Shown piece after piece: positions 42,640-52,977 of a stretch of DNA of 64,000 nt; positions within the stretch are counted from its first letter, which is position 1, and every line of letters begins with the position of its first letter. The stretch is taken from the NCBI GenBank assembly GCA_947471745.1, contig CANJKZ010000931.1:1-64000 (forward strand). Reading direction: 5' to 3'. This DNA comes from Closterium sp. Naga37s-1 (Eukaryota; Streptophyta; Zygnematophyceae; Desmidiales; Closteriaceae). Made by a program: the position numbers and the translations under genes. Below the pieces are notes generated by a model that ran no database searches, had not been told where the DNA came from, and worked only from the letters and a program-made list of their open reading frames with translations.

Positions 42640-45600
42640 GGCTAGTAGGGATTTTCATCCCCCTCCAACGCCTAGCGAAATTTCCAGGCTGCGCCGGTGC
42701 CTGGCGAATCCTCCAGTTCCTGCCTCGACCGACCCTCCGGACCAACATTGAGCACGTCCGCGGAAATCACTGGGCTTCGGTGGAAAAACGGCTGCAGCAA
42801 TTTCAGGAAGAGGACTGGGAGCTGCTTTTCGCAGAAACTTGTACCATCCCACCCTACTCTCAACCTAGCAGACACCAACCGGACCCTGAAGGCATGTGCT
42901 CCAGAGCCGAGGGCCTTGTCCAGAAGGCAAACCTGCCGAAGGCCCTGGTGGCGTTACAAGCTACCCCACTTGCAGAACAATTGCCTGCGACACTCGCAAC
43001 GCTTCGCGCTAAACACCCAGACTCAGTGGTGGGCATACCGGGATGGGTTACCGGATATAGTTCGCTGGCTATCGCGGCGGACAAGTTCCGCAAAGTATTA
43101 GCTAAGTGCCCGAACGGAATTGGTGCTGGACCATCTGGTACGTGCTTTGAACATCTGCGAGACCCCGCGCTTCTAAACGGGGAAGTTTTCACGCTCCTAC
43201 ATCAAGTTGTCAACACGTTGCTGAGCACCTACCTTAGCAATCCGCTGCAAGACCTGCTACTCCCGTCCAGACTCATAGCATTGGAGAAGGCAGGAGGAGG
43301 AGTTCGGCCGATAGCCATAGGAGAGTCGATCTTGAGAATAGCTGCGAAGGCAGTGCTGCGGAAGCTCTCAGCCGACATCCGGCGATTCTTTCTACCTGTG
43401 CAATTTGGCGTGGCGGTACCTGGTGGAGCAGAAATGATAGTACATGCTACACGGTCCCTCCTGTCCCAGCGCCCCAAGCGGATCTCCATACAACTGGATG
43501 TCGAAAACGCGTTCAACTCGGTCGAGCGGGAAAGCTTCTTCTCATCCCTCAAATGGACGACACTAGTTGATCTGCTGCCGTTTGTCCGCACCCTGTATGG
43601 CTCCCCATCGCGGCTACTCTTGGATGTAGGGTTCGAGGAGAGACACATTGATAGCGCAAGGGGCGTTTGGCAAGGAGACCCACTGGGACCGATGCTCTTC
43701 GCGGCGGCAATTCAACCAGCACTCCTGAAAGCGGCGGTGATGTGCCCTACAACGGTGGTGATGGCGTACGCTGACGACATCACCATCGTGGGGGACCCGG
43801 CAGAGGCGATCCGGGGAGTAGAGGTTATAATAGAGGGGCTTAAAAAATGTGGGTTATGGTGCAACCTGGAGAAATCAAGCGCATGGTGCCTAGCTGGGTT
43901 CTCAGATGAATTACCGGAGGGGCTTGTCGTAGCAATCGATGGCATCCGCGTGCTGGGGAGCTCGGTGGGCACTAGAGACTATGGGAGAAGATTCTTACGA
44001 GCAAGTCTGAGCGCGGTGGCATCACCACACGCACTCCTGAGACCAATCAGCAAACCGCACCCACAGCACACACTCCTGCTGCTCTCGCGCTGCGTGTCAA
44101 GGCGGATTTTGTACATGCTGAGAACTACCCCGGCTGACACACTGCCACTGGAGGAATGGAGGGATTGGAGCAAGGAGCAGCTGTGGACGGCGTTGAAGGC
44201 GGCACGGATGTACGCCCCGGCGAGTGAACTGGAGCAGAGCCTGGTCTGGCGCCAAGCAACGCTACCGGTGTGCCTCGGGGGCCTGGGGCTGATAGACCCC
44301 CTTTCTGAGGCACCGGCAGCGTACCTCGCTTCCCTACACGCGGCGAACACCCTCCTCCGACACACGGCGATGGCGGCAGACAACCCCCTGCATCAGGTGA
44401 CAGACTTGGTTTCGCTAATGGGGTGAGGTATGGAGGCAGCGGCAGGAGGGGCGACGCTGGAAGACCTCCGGAACCGGATCCCAGAGCAAGCTCGGGAAGT
44501 CCTGAAGGCGCACCACCAGAAGGGGGAAATGAAGGGACATCTACAGCTGATCCTTTCAAAGCACATTAACCTGGACAGGGCGGCCGAGCTCGTGGGAGAC
44601 ACAAGGGCGGACAAGCCCGGAGTCGACAATGGTCACGTGATCCGACTCATCAGCTTGTAGGGAGTGGGGGCAGGAGACTGGTTGCACGCCATCCCATTCC
44701 CACAAGAGGTGACCTCACTTTCTCACCTGGCCAGTTTGCAGTGGCGCTCGGTTTTCGGCTGGGACTGCCCCTAGCAGTTACAGAAAAGTGCCCCTGCAAG
44801 GGGAAACGGTCGGACATCAGGGATAACAGCCTACCGAACCACCTGCTGCGGTGTGCCGACGGAGGAGATAGGACGAATACCCACAACGCCCTGGTGTATG
44901 CGGCACTGCGCATGGCTAAGGAAGCGGACTACACAACCTTGCACGAGTCGGCGGCCTTCTTGCCTATAACCAACCAAAAGCAAGCGGACCTGGTGATTCG
45001 CGACAAGGAGTCCATCGAGACCTACGTCACTGATGTGACGGTCACGGACCCTGTCCTGCAGCGGCGTGACAAAAGGGTAGTCAAGCCACCGGGGTGGGCG
45101 GCAGAGGCTGCAGCCAGGGTGAAGCGGGGCCTGTTATGAGGGTTGCCCGGGCTTTGTAGGGGTGTTCGGTTTGGCGGTGGAAACCTACGGGGCACTGGCT
45201 AAGGATACCCAACGGTTCTTCCGCCTCCTAGGCACCCAGGCTGCGAAGAAGAAACGCAGGCAGGGTAGACTGGCTGCTGTGGCCTCCCGAATCACGGCGC
45301 ATTACCGACAGCGGTGGTCGGTAATGCTCCAGCGCTGCCAAGCTAATGCCCTTATGGCCAAGTCCAGCAGGGCACTTGAGGCAGCACACCTACAGGCAGC
45401 GGCAGACCCGTGGGAACCAAGCCTCGGGGACCTGTGGCAGGTCCTCGAGGACGACCTGGCCCAGCTTCTCGACCTGGGGGAGTAAAGGGCCAGGTCAACC
45501 CCTAGTGGCCCGCCCAACCGCAGGAGGCTCTGTTTGGCTATGTAGGACAGGAGGGGATTGAGGCACCCTGTAGGAGGTTGAGTAGGTCTGCAGTGATGTA

Positions 45601-45766
45601 GCCATAAGGACAGGTGTGGTGACTATGCAGTCAAGAACGGGAAGCCGGCCCAACACATGCCATGTTTGTGATTATGTTCATTATAAAATTGCATGCCTAG
45701 GCCAACATGCTTGCTAGGATTGCTGTTGCCATGCCTCTACCTTTTACACACATCAATGAAGGACTG

Positions 45767-45834
<68 letters not shown>
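42640..45834 (+). mobile_element. LINE copy L5: 5'-truncated, with 3' UTR and (GA)n tail
   Basis: First lineage. Coding part about 42645-45485, 3' UTR 45486-45769 ending ACACATCAATGAAGGACTGCTT, GA tail 45770-45834. Confidence 0.85.
42645..45485 (+). pseudogene. L5 reverse transcriptase and RLE endonuclease
   Basis: RT motifs: LIALEKAGGGVRPIAIGE, IQLDVENAFNSV, GVWQGDPLGPMLF (R to W in the conserved RQGDP), MAYADDITIVG. Stops at 44424-44426 (TGA) and 44658-44660 (TAG for Gln in ISLQGVG). Frame changes near 44690 and 45135. Finger CPCKGKRSDIRDNSLPNHLLRC and RTNTHNALVYAALRMA intact. RLE: KQADLVIRDKESIETYVTDVTVTDP. C-terminus LAVETYGALAKDTQRFFRLLG to QLLDLGE, stop 45483-45485. Confidence 0.87.
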
Positions 45835-45836
<2 letters not shown>

Positions 45837-47380
45837 TGTTGTGGCGGCAAGGAACCCTACCCGTCAGGCTGGGGGGGCTAGGCATCATCGACCCTACCTC
45901 GGAGGCACCGGCAGCCTACATCGCGTCAGTAATGGCAGCCCACACCCTACTGCGGCAGATGAACCTGCCAGAGGCGTACCTGCTGAAGAGGGCGGTCACA
46001 CGGCTCGACCATGCGTGGAGCCCTGCCCCACCTGAAGTTAACCAGCTGGCCCCACTGGAGGCAGCCCTGCCGGCTTCAGCACGAACCGCACTACAGGCGT
46101 TCAGGGAGCAGCCAGCAGGACAGGGTAACCTGCAGCTACTACTCTCCCGCCACATCTATGAGAGGCGAGCAGCGGAACTACTGGCTGACACGATCAAAGA
46201 CCGCCCAGGCACATACCGCGGGCACGCCATCCGCCTCATCAGCCTACAGGGGGTGGGGGCAGGGGACTGGCTACACGCTGTGCCTTCGAGAGCTGACCTT
46301 ACATTTGCCCCTGGTCAGTTCTCCTTGGCGCTGGGGTTCCGCATGGGCATGTCCATGCCGGTCACTGAGAAGTGTCCCTGCAAGAGAGAGTAATCAGACA
46401 TCAACGACACGAGCCTGCCGAACCATCTCCTTAGGTGCGGGTACGGGGGCGACGTCGTTAGAACGCACAACGCGCTAGTGTTTGCAGCCCTCAGGATGGC
46501 AAGGGAAGCGGACTTCACGTGCTTCCACGAGACATCAGCTTTTTCCCCACCGATCCTCAGGAAGAGGGGAGACCTGGCGATTCGAGACAGGGAGTCAAAC
46601 GAGACCTGGGTTACAGACGTGACAGTGACTGACCCTGTGCTCCAGCAGCGCGACACCAGGGCACGGAAACCACCGGGGTGGGCGGCTGAGGAGGCATCGG
46701 CTAGGAAGCACAGGGAATATGAGGATCGGCCAGACTACGTCGGCTTCTTTGGCCTCGTGGTTGAGACGTATGGGGCTCTGTCCTCGGACACACAGGAGTT
46801 CCTACGGCTACTGGCCACCTCAGCAGCCAAGAAGAAATACCGCCAGGGGAAGTTGACAATGACGACTGCACGGCTCACTGCACACTACCGGCAGCGCTGG
46901 TCTGTGATGCTGCAGCGCTCCCAGGCAACATCCTATCTGAACAAGTCAAACCTCTCTGATGAGGCAGCGTTCCCCCAGGCTGCTAGGGACCCTTGGGAAC
47001 CTAGCCTGGGGGACCTCTGGCAAGTGCTGGAGGATGAGCTGGAGGTTGTGATGGCTCAGTAGGTAGGAGTGGGTGTTGGCCAGTGATGTAGCCATGGCTC
47101 GGTTGCTGCATGATTGGCCTGAATGGCCTGCCTGCCTGCACTCCTGACCGTGCTTTGCCTTGCCTTACAGTGCCCTGTCTCGCTGGTTTGCCTTGCCTCG
47201 CCTTGTCTGCTTGCCATGCCTCACCTGACCGGTTTGTCTGTGTGCAGATGTTCTGCTTGCTTCACGTTCCTGCCTTGCATAATTAGTAGCTCCAATGCCT
47301 AGGCCTGTCTAGCTCTATTCCTACCATGCCTGTACCCCTATGAACCTATCAATGAAGGACTGCTTGAGAGAGAGAGAGAG
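45835..47380 (+). mobile_element. LINE copy L6: 5'-truncated, with (GA)n tail
   Basis: Starts in the region downstream of RT (LLWRQGTLPVRLGGLGIIDP) directly after the GA tail of L5. Frame open to TAG at 47060-47062 apart from TAA at 46391-46393. It keeps KCPCK..., SLPNHLLRCG, the RLE region KRGDLAIRDRESNETWVTDVTVTDP and LVVETYGALSSDTQEFLRLLA. The 3' UTR ends CTATCAATGAAGGACTGCTT and the GA tail is short (47366-47380). Confidence 0.86.
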
Positions 47381-47670
47381 GATTAGCCTCTCCCCTTCTA
47401 CCCTCTGCCCTCTGCTTTCTGCCCTCTGCCATGACTACTTAAGGCCACGGCGGCCTCTCCATCTCTCATTCTTTCAGTTAGTGCTGAAAATTTTGGTGTT
47501 GTTCGAGAGAGCGAGAGAGAGAGAGGATTAGCCTCTCCCCTTCTACCCTCTGCCCTCTGCTTTCTGCCCTCTGCTTTCTGCCCTCTGCCATGACTACTTA
47601 AGGCCACAGCGGCCTCTCCATCTCTCATTCTTTCAGTTAGTGCTGAAAATTTTGGCGCTTCGCGGCCGCC
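47381..47670 (+). promoter_or_regulatory. Tandem promoter monomers of L7
   Basis: Two units with a period of 145 bp (from 47381 and 47526): GATTAGCCTCTCCCC, CCCTCTGC repeats, CTACTTAAGGCCAC (TATA-like), TCTCATTCTTTCAGTTAG, then GAGAGCGAGAGAG. The sequence differs from L2 but has the same layout. Confidence 0.65.
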
Positions 47671-47681
47671 GGCGCTCGCGT

Positions 47682-47700
47682 GCGCGGCCTTCGGCCGCGC
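47682..47700 (+). promoter_or_regulatory. C(UUCG)G hairpin in the L7 leader
   Basis: GCGCGGCC-TTC-GGCCGCGC, a perfect 8-bp stem around the loop, directly before GTTAGGGATGGCAAG. Counterpart of 33112-33126 in L2. Confidence 0.65.
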
Positions 47701-47822
47701 GTTAGGGATGGCAAGGGGAAACAACAAGCAGTCGTAGCTTAGGCAACCGATACAAACAAAGCAAGCATAGACACTTAGCAAGTAGAGGATAGAACGGGTC
47801 TATACGCGCAAGGGGGGAGCGC

Positions 47823-49337
47823 CTACATGCGGTCCGCCTCTACCGCAGCGAGCATTCCGCTCGTGTTCAACCACAAATGGCGGACCACAGACACGGTGGC
47901 GCCTACAACGTCAACAGGAGTACCAGGGCCTGCTACAAGCGTCCTCAGAGCCAGGGCCGAGTCAGCCAGCTGGCTGGCCGAGGTTGCTCCCGGCGAGGGC
48001 GCTACCTGCAGTGGCGTTACGAGCGCGAATAGCGCTGACGCCGCTGCATGACAATCTGCTCGCAGTTTCTGAGAGAACCTGCTCGGAGGGCTCACCGGCA
48101 TGGAGTCAAATGACTCCTGGAGAATCCGCTCAAGGCTCTTCAGGGACGCCGCCAGCGACCATAAGCGGGCCAGGGTCGCCGTGGGAACTTCCTTCATCGG
48201 CGGAAGTAACGCAGACGTGCGGGCACAGTGAGACGACACAGCGAGATCACGCGGAGCAGGAAGAGGACGCGGCGGAGCAAACTGAGCCCACGGCGGCCCG
48301 CCACCAGCACCTACGAAGCCCATCCCCGCAGGCAGCGGCCGCTCTGAACGCGCCGGGGATCCAAAGGGATTGTGGGGCAGGAGCGTGGAGAGAGGGACGA
48401 CGGGAGCAGCGCGAGGAGCTGATGGTAACGCCGACCCCGCACGCGAGCGACGAAGCTCCTTCTCCACGTCATCAAGCCTATCCAGAAGACGACGCTCCAT
48501 TGCGGACGGTGCTGGACGCGCTTTTCCGCCGCGAGTGTCACCCCCCCGTCGCCCACGACGCGCACGCCCACTTGCGCTCGAGCGCACAGGCGACTGCGGG
48601 CGAGATGGGCCCTGCTGACGCTGGCGGCCAGGAAAACGGTCCCCGCGACGAGGGGAGTAGAGCCGTTGGCGCTTTGCAGGAGGGGGCGAACGCGGAGCTG
48701 GGGGCCGACGCCCAGGCGTCTGGCGGGCAGGCGACTGCTGGCGAGATGAACGGTGAGGGGGCGAACGATGACGAGCGGCGGTCACGGGATCGGCTTCGCG
48801 ACGCCACGCGACGAGGCGAACGAGGCGACAGCGGCGAACGGGCCGCACCGTGACGATCATCGCGGCGGCTCTCCCGCTTATCGTCGCGAGCTGCCGATGA
48901 GCGACGGCGAGGCGAACGCTCCTGGTGCGCCACAGCCTCTGCGCCGGAGCGCAAGACAGACCCCGCGCGCGGGGGCTCCCGCGGTGACAAGGACCTGCCC
49001 GCGCGCGGAGCCAACTCGCGCCGCTGGTCCTCGAAGCGGCGGCGGATCTGATCAGCGGACGCCGGCGGAGCAACAGGCACGCTCGCGGCAGGGCGTGCAG
49101 GAGGAAACGGACGGGGAGCAGGATCGCTCTCCGCGGTGCAGTCGCGGCCAAGAGCGCCAAGGAAATCCATTGGCCAACGCTCAAGACGCTCCACTGGCAC
49201 ACGAGGAGCCGACAACGCCGATCTCCCAGGCGCAACAGGCGGAACCTGTGGCAGCTACCCCGCGAAGCGGACGGGGAAGCACGCGGGGGAGAGGCGGGCG
49301 ACGAGGAGCGCGCGGAGGGCAGAGGAGCGCAGGCCAA
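47823..49337 (-). CDS. Opposite-strand ORF of LINE L7 (unknown protein)
   Basis: Up to 504 codons on the minus strand, stop TAG at 47823-47825 after EADRM. The true start is unclear: the frame opens at 49337 with TTG, and a second open minus frame (48538-49215, rich in Arg and Ser) overlaps its N-terminal half. Same order as in L2: basic RG/SP-rich part (GRARRGRRGGDTRGG), a short charged helix (MERRLLDRLDDVEKELRRSR), GMGFVGAGGGP, then TATLARLWSLAASLK and a C-terminus VDVVGATVSVVRHLW to GMLAAVEADRM. The match to L2 shows many conservative changes (D/E, V/L, Q/R, S/T), as expected of a selected protein. Confidence 0.5.
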   Translation of the reverse strand: MACAPLPSARSSSPASPPRASPSASRGSCHRFRLLRLGDRRCRLLVCQWSVLSVGQWISLALLAATAPRRAILLPVRFLLHALPRACLLLRRRPLIRSAAASRTSGASWLRARAGPCHRGSPRARGLSCAPAQRLWRTRSVRLAVAHRQLATISGRAAAMIVTVRPVRRCRLVRLVAWRREADPVTAARHRSPPHRSSRQQSPARQTPGRRPPAPRSPPPAKRQRLYSPRRGDRFPGRQRQQGPSRPQSPVRSSASGRARRGRRGGDTRGGKARPAPSAMERRLLDRLDDVEKELRRSRAGSALPSAPRAAPVVPLSTLLPHNPFGSPARSERPLPAGMGFVGAGGGPPWAQFAPPRPLPAPRDLAVSSHCARTSALLPPMKEVPTATLARLWSLAASLKSLERILQESFDSMPVSPPSRFSQKLRADCHAAASALFALVTPLQVAPSPGATSASQLADSALALRTLVAGPGTPVDVVGATVSVVRHLWLNTSGMLAAVEADRM

Positions 49338-52300
49338 GCGGGAAGGGGACCGCCCTGCCAGTTGCCGAGCCCAATCTGGTTGGGGGAGCCGGCGGAACGA
49401 GTCACGCGCCAGTCATTCGTCAGGCGGGGGGCGAGGGGAGGAACACCAGCGCAAGCGGGGAGAAACAGGGATATCAACACAGAGGGGAGTGGAGACGATT
49501 ATATACCGTCAGATCTGAGGCAACCAGACGATCCCGCCTCACCTCACGCGGAACAAGGAGAGGGGCAAGCGCAGCAACAGGAGAGAGGAACCGGCCGCAG
49601 ACAGCATCGCAGGGCTCAGCTTCCCCCGGACCAGGCACTATCGGCGTCCCAGCTGGCCTCGCGGGAGGATCTTTTCCAGATCGCGATGACTTGGGACCTT
49701 ACACTCCTAACCTCCACCACCCACCTACCAATCATCCGCCGACTGCCGCCGCAGATCCTCAGCGACTACTCCACCTGTATGCTGGCTGCCCTACTTCGGA
49801 TCTCCAAGCTGCCTAACTGCGCAGGAGCATGGCGGGTCCTCATGTTCCTGCCACGTCTCACGCTAAGACTTAGCCGGAGATCCAGCTCTAGATGGAAACT
49901 GCTGCGGGAACAGATGCATCTATTCCGACGTGGCCACTGGACCCAGCTGTACACTGACTACTTGGGGTCAATGCACCTGGCCGAACCACCTCAGCACCAA
50001 CGTGACCCACTGGGAATCTGCTCACGTGCGAAGGGGTTGGTGAAACGGGGTAACCTGCGAAAGGCGTTAGCAGCCCTACAACCCTCGCCTAAAGCACCTG
50101 CGACAATTGCGACACTACAGCAGCTGGAATCGAAACACCCCCAACCCCAAAATGACCTGCCCGAGTGGGTGCATTCCTACACCACACCCACGCAATTCTC
50201 AACCACTCTGGAACGCTTTTCCGACGTCCTTGGAGAATGCCCCAGGGGAATTGGGGCTGGCCCATCGGGGTCAACTTTCGAACACTACCGCGATCCAGCG
50301 CTAAGTAACATCGAGGTACTAGGGCACCTCCACTCCGCCGTTACGCATCTTCTCTCGACAAATCTTTCCACTGAAGTCGCAGCACTACTTGCCCCGTCCC
50401 GCCTTATAGCCTTCGCCAAACCAGGGGGGGGGGGGGTACGTCCCATTGCGATTGGAGAGTCATTGCTTAGGCTGGCGGCGAAGGTGGCGCTCTCAGATCT
50501 GCAAGGAGAAACGCGAATTTTTTTCCTACCTCTGCAATTTGGCGTGGCAGTCCCTGGAGGTGCAGAATTTGTCATCCATGCTGTCCGAGACCTCACCACG
50601 GTGCAGCCCTCCAGCCTAGTACTCCAGCTCGACATTGAGAACGCGTTCAACTCAGTAGAGAGGAGCGCGTTCTTCAACGCACTCATCGGCTCCCCACTAG
50701 CTCCCCTAATCCCCTTCACACGCTCTTTCTACGCAGCATCTTCACCACTGCTGCTGGACCCATGCTTCAATTCCACGGCACTCACCAGCGGAAGGGGAGT
50801 CAGACAGGGGGATCCCCTCGGACCTCTGTTATTCGCAGCGTCTATCCAGCAGCACCTCAGGCACGTAGCAACGGAGCACCCCGAAGTCACGGTCCTCGCT
50901 TACGCGGACGACATAACCATGATTGGACCCGCGGCGGCGACGCTGGAAGCGCTCAGGGAGCTCACGCCGCTGCTGGCACGGGACGGTCTCACCTGCAACT
51001 TTAGGAAGTCGTCGGCGTGGTCCACCGTGCCGCTAGGAGGGGACGTACTCCCCGCGGACCTTCCCCTCACCCGCGAGGGGGTGCGGGTGTTGGGAAGTCC
51101 AGTGGGGTCGCAGAGCTTCTGCTCTGATTTTGTCCGCAGCACCCTAACAGACGCGGCAGCCCCCTTGGGCTCTCTGGCGTCCATCCACCCACAACACGCC
51201 CTCCTGCTACTGTCTCGTTGCATCAGCCGCAGAGTCGGCTACCTGCTGCGCACTACCCCAGCTGACGTCTTACCGCTCTCGGAATGGCACACATGGTGCG
51301 CCGAATTACTGAACACTGCCTTGACCGCCGCCAGCATTCAACCGCCACGCCGACAAGCCGAGTTCAACTTCCTTCTCCGACAGGCAACTCTCCCAGTAGC
51401 CCTAGGCGGACTGGGCCTTACGGACCCCACAACTGAAGCAGCACCAGCCTACCTGGCATCTACAACAGAGGCGCTGCGCCTGCTCCGCTCCCTGGACTTA
51501 CCGGCAACCGCGCCGCTAGGGGCCGACAGCAACGCCCTGCAGCCGTCTGCAGCGCACTCCGTGACCATCCAGGACATGGAGGGGCGACTGCCACCGCTGG
51601 CGCTACAAAACCTACGGGAGGAGCAGCAAACCCCGTCCCAGGACCAACTGCAGCGCGCCCTCTCCCAGGAAGTGCACGCGGCAAAGGCCGACGCCCTAAG
51701 AGAGGAGTCACGCGCAATACAGTCAGCCCCCGAGATGGGCCACACACTCCGCCTAGTCAGCCTGAGAGGAGAGGGAGCGGGAGCGTGGCTGCAGGCACTA
51801 CCCTTGACCCCGGACCTCTGCTTCTCACCAGGACAGTTCCGAGCGGCCCTGGCCTTCCGCATGGGCATCCGACAGAATGTACCAACCGTGTGCGAGTGCG
51901 GAGAACTCGTAGCCGACTGCAGCCTACCCAACCACTTACTCCGCTGCAGCACAGGCTCCGACAGGACGCGCACACACAACCAGCTGGCCTTCGCCATGGC
52001 TAAAATGGCGAGGGAGGCGCAGCTGGTGGTATACCTGGAGAATGCGATGTACTCACCTCCGGATGACCCGAAGAAGGCAGATGTGATTGTACAAGACCCG
52101 GACAGCGGAGAGACCTGGATCACAGACACCACGATCACTGACCCTGTGCTGCAGAACCGAGACCCTACGGCCCGCAAACCCCCAGGTTGGGCTGCAAGGG
52201 AGGCACAGAAGCGGAAGGAGAGGGACTACTACCGACACACTGAACACGTGGTGTTCTGCGCCCTGGCCGTCGAGACCTATGGGGCAAACGCGCCCCCCAC

Positions 52301-52547
52301 GACGGCGTTCCTGAAACTGCTGGCCACAGCAGCAGCTAGGAACCGCTTCAGGGCCAGCCCCTTGGCGAAATCCGCCAAGAAGATGGCCTGCCACTTCAGC
52401 CAGCGCTGGTCAGTGGCCCTTCAGCGCTCCCAGGCGAACACCCTGCACACCAAGGCCAGGGCTGGGATTGAGGCAGCACACCCCCAGATGGCAGCGGACC
52501 CCTGGCCGCTGCACCTGGGGGACATCCTACACACGCTGGAGGGCTAG
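48753..52547 (+). CDS. L7 reverse transcriptase with C-terminal RLE endonuclease
   Basis: Intact 1264-codon ORF, TAG at 52545-52547. The first in-frame ATG is at 48753, but the first 250 codons overlap the opposite-strand ORF, so translation may start later. Residues 1-330 are disordered, with RG repeats (RGRGGRRGARGG). RT covers about 530-790: LIAFAKPGGGGVRPIAIGE, catalytic LDIENAFNS (Asp about 627), GVRQGDPLGPLLFAAS, YADD (717-720). A CCHC finger follows near 1047: CECGELVADCSLPNHLLRC, then RTRTHNQLAFAMAKMA. The RLE core is KKADVIVQD (Asp 1110) with WITDTTITDP. No apurinic endonuclease domain. This places it with RLE-type LINEs (R2/CRE/NeSL-like). TPRT into (GA)n is inferred. Confidence 0.9.
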   Translation: MRGRTMTSGGHGIGFATPRDEANEATAANGPHRDDHRGGSPAYRRELPMSDGEANAPGAPQPLRRSARQTPRAGAPAVTRTCPRAEPTRAAGPRSGGGSDQRTPAEQQARSRQGVQEETDGEQDRSPRCSRGQERQGNPLANAQDAPLAHEEPTTPISQAQQAEPVAATPRSGRGSTRGRGGRRGARGGQRSAGQAGRGPPCQLPSPIWLGEPAERVTRQSFVRRGARGGTPAQAGRNRDINTEGSGDDYIPSDLRQPDDPASPHAEQGEGQAQQQERGTGRRQHRRAQLPPDQALSASQLASREDLFQIAMTWDLTLLTSTTHLPIIRRLPPQILSDYSTCMLAALLRISKLPNCAGAWRVLMFLPRLTLRLSRRSSSRWKLLREQMHLFRRGHWTQLYTDYLGSMHLAEPPQHQRDPLGICSRAKGLVKRGNLRKALAALQPSPKAPATIATLQQLESKHPQPQNDLPEWVHSYTTPTQFSTTLERFSDVLGECPRGIGAGPSGSTFEHYRDPALSNIEVLGHLHSAVTHLLSTNLSTEVAALLAPSRLIAFAKPGGGGVRPIAIGESLLRLAAKVALSDLQGETRIFFLPLQFGVAVPGGAEFVIHAVRDLTTVQPSSLVLQLDIENAFNSVERSAFFNALIGSPLAPLIPFTRSFYAASSPLLLDPCFNSTALTSGRGVRQGDPLGPLLFAASIQQHLRHVATEHPEVTVLAYADDITMIGPAAATLEALRELTPLLARDGLTCNFRKSSAWSTVPLGGDVLPADLPLTREGVRVLGSPVGSQSFCSDFVRSTLTDAAAPLGSLASIHPQHALLLLSRCISRRVGYLLRTTPADVLPLSEWHTWCAELLNTALTAASIQPPRRQAEFNFLLRQATLPVALGGLGLTDPTTEAAPAYLASTTEALRLLRSLDLPATAPLGADSNALQPSAAHSVTIQDMEGRLPPLALQNLREEQQTPSQDQLQRALSQEVHAAKADALREESRAIQSAPEMGHTLRLVSLRGEGAGAWLQALPLTPDLCFSPGQFRAALAFRMGIRQNVPTVCECGELVADCSLPNHLLRCSTGSDRTRTHNQLAFAMAKMAREAQLVVYLENAMYSPPDDPKKADVIVQDPDSGETWITDTTITDPVLQNRDPTARKPPGWAAREAQKRKERDYYRHTEHVVFCALAVETYGANAPPTTAFLKLLATAAARNRFRASPLAKSAKKMACHFSQRWSVALQRSQANTLHTKARAGIEAAHPQMAADPWPLHLGDILHTLEG

Positions 52548-52663
52548 AGGGTCACTCAGGGGGGAGGGGAGGGGAAGAGGGGTGAGTTGATGGGCTTATG
52601 GGATAGAGGTTATCATGGATAGAACTGCATGTCTGTACCCCTGCTGAATTAATACAACGGACC

Positions 52664-52667
<4 letters not shown>

Positions 52668-52748
<81 letters not shown>
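52668..52748 (+). repeat. (GA)n tail between L7 and L8
   Basis: 81 bp of pure GA after AATACAACGGACCATTT; followed directly by the promoter region of L8. Confidence 0.9.
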
Positions 52749-52749
<1 letters not shown>

Positions 52750-52880
52750 CATAGTCCCTTAGTCCCTTAGCCTCTCAGCCTCTCAGCTGCCCCTACCCCT
52801 GCTATATAAGGCCGTGAGCCTGGTGTGTGGCTCATTATTTAGTTCGTGGGTTCATTTCTTCTAACCCAGCAGAGAGAGAG
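52749..52880 (+). promoter_or_regulatory. Promoter region of L8
   Basis: A single unit: TAGTCCCTTAGCCTCTCAGC, then TATATAAG at 52803-52810, GGCTCATTATTTAGTTCGTG and GAGAGAGAGCGAGAG. The block CTTAGCCTCTCAGC is shared with the L2 monomers. The best TATA box of the three promoter regions. Confidence 0.68.
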
Positions 52881-52977
52881 CGAGAGCAACTATAACTCAA
52901 GACATACACACAATGGCAACACCTACATCTGCCTAGGACAACACATGGCAACAACATGGCGCAGGAAGAGGCGGACG

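Larger units (their letters stand above)
47381..52748 (+). mobile_element. LINE copy L7: full length, apparently intact
   Basis: Two promoter monomers, one UUCG hairpin, opposite-strand ORF 47823-49337, an unbroken 1264-codon RT/RLE gene, a short 3' UTR and an 81-bp GA tail (52668-52748). Flanked by GA on both sides. The best candidate for an autonomous, recently active element in the window. Confidence 0.88.

Noticed and set aside
45707..45834. Poly-Arg-Glu N-terminus of the L6 frame
   Set aside because: It is the translated (GA)n tail of L5; the LINE protein begins after it.
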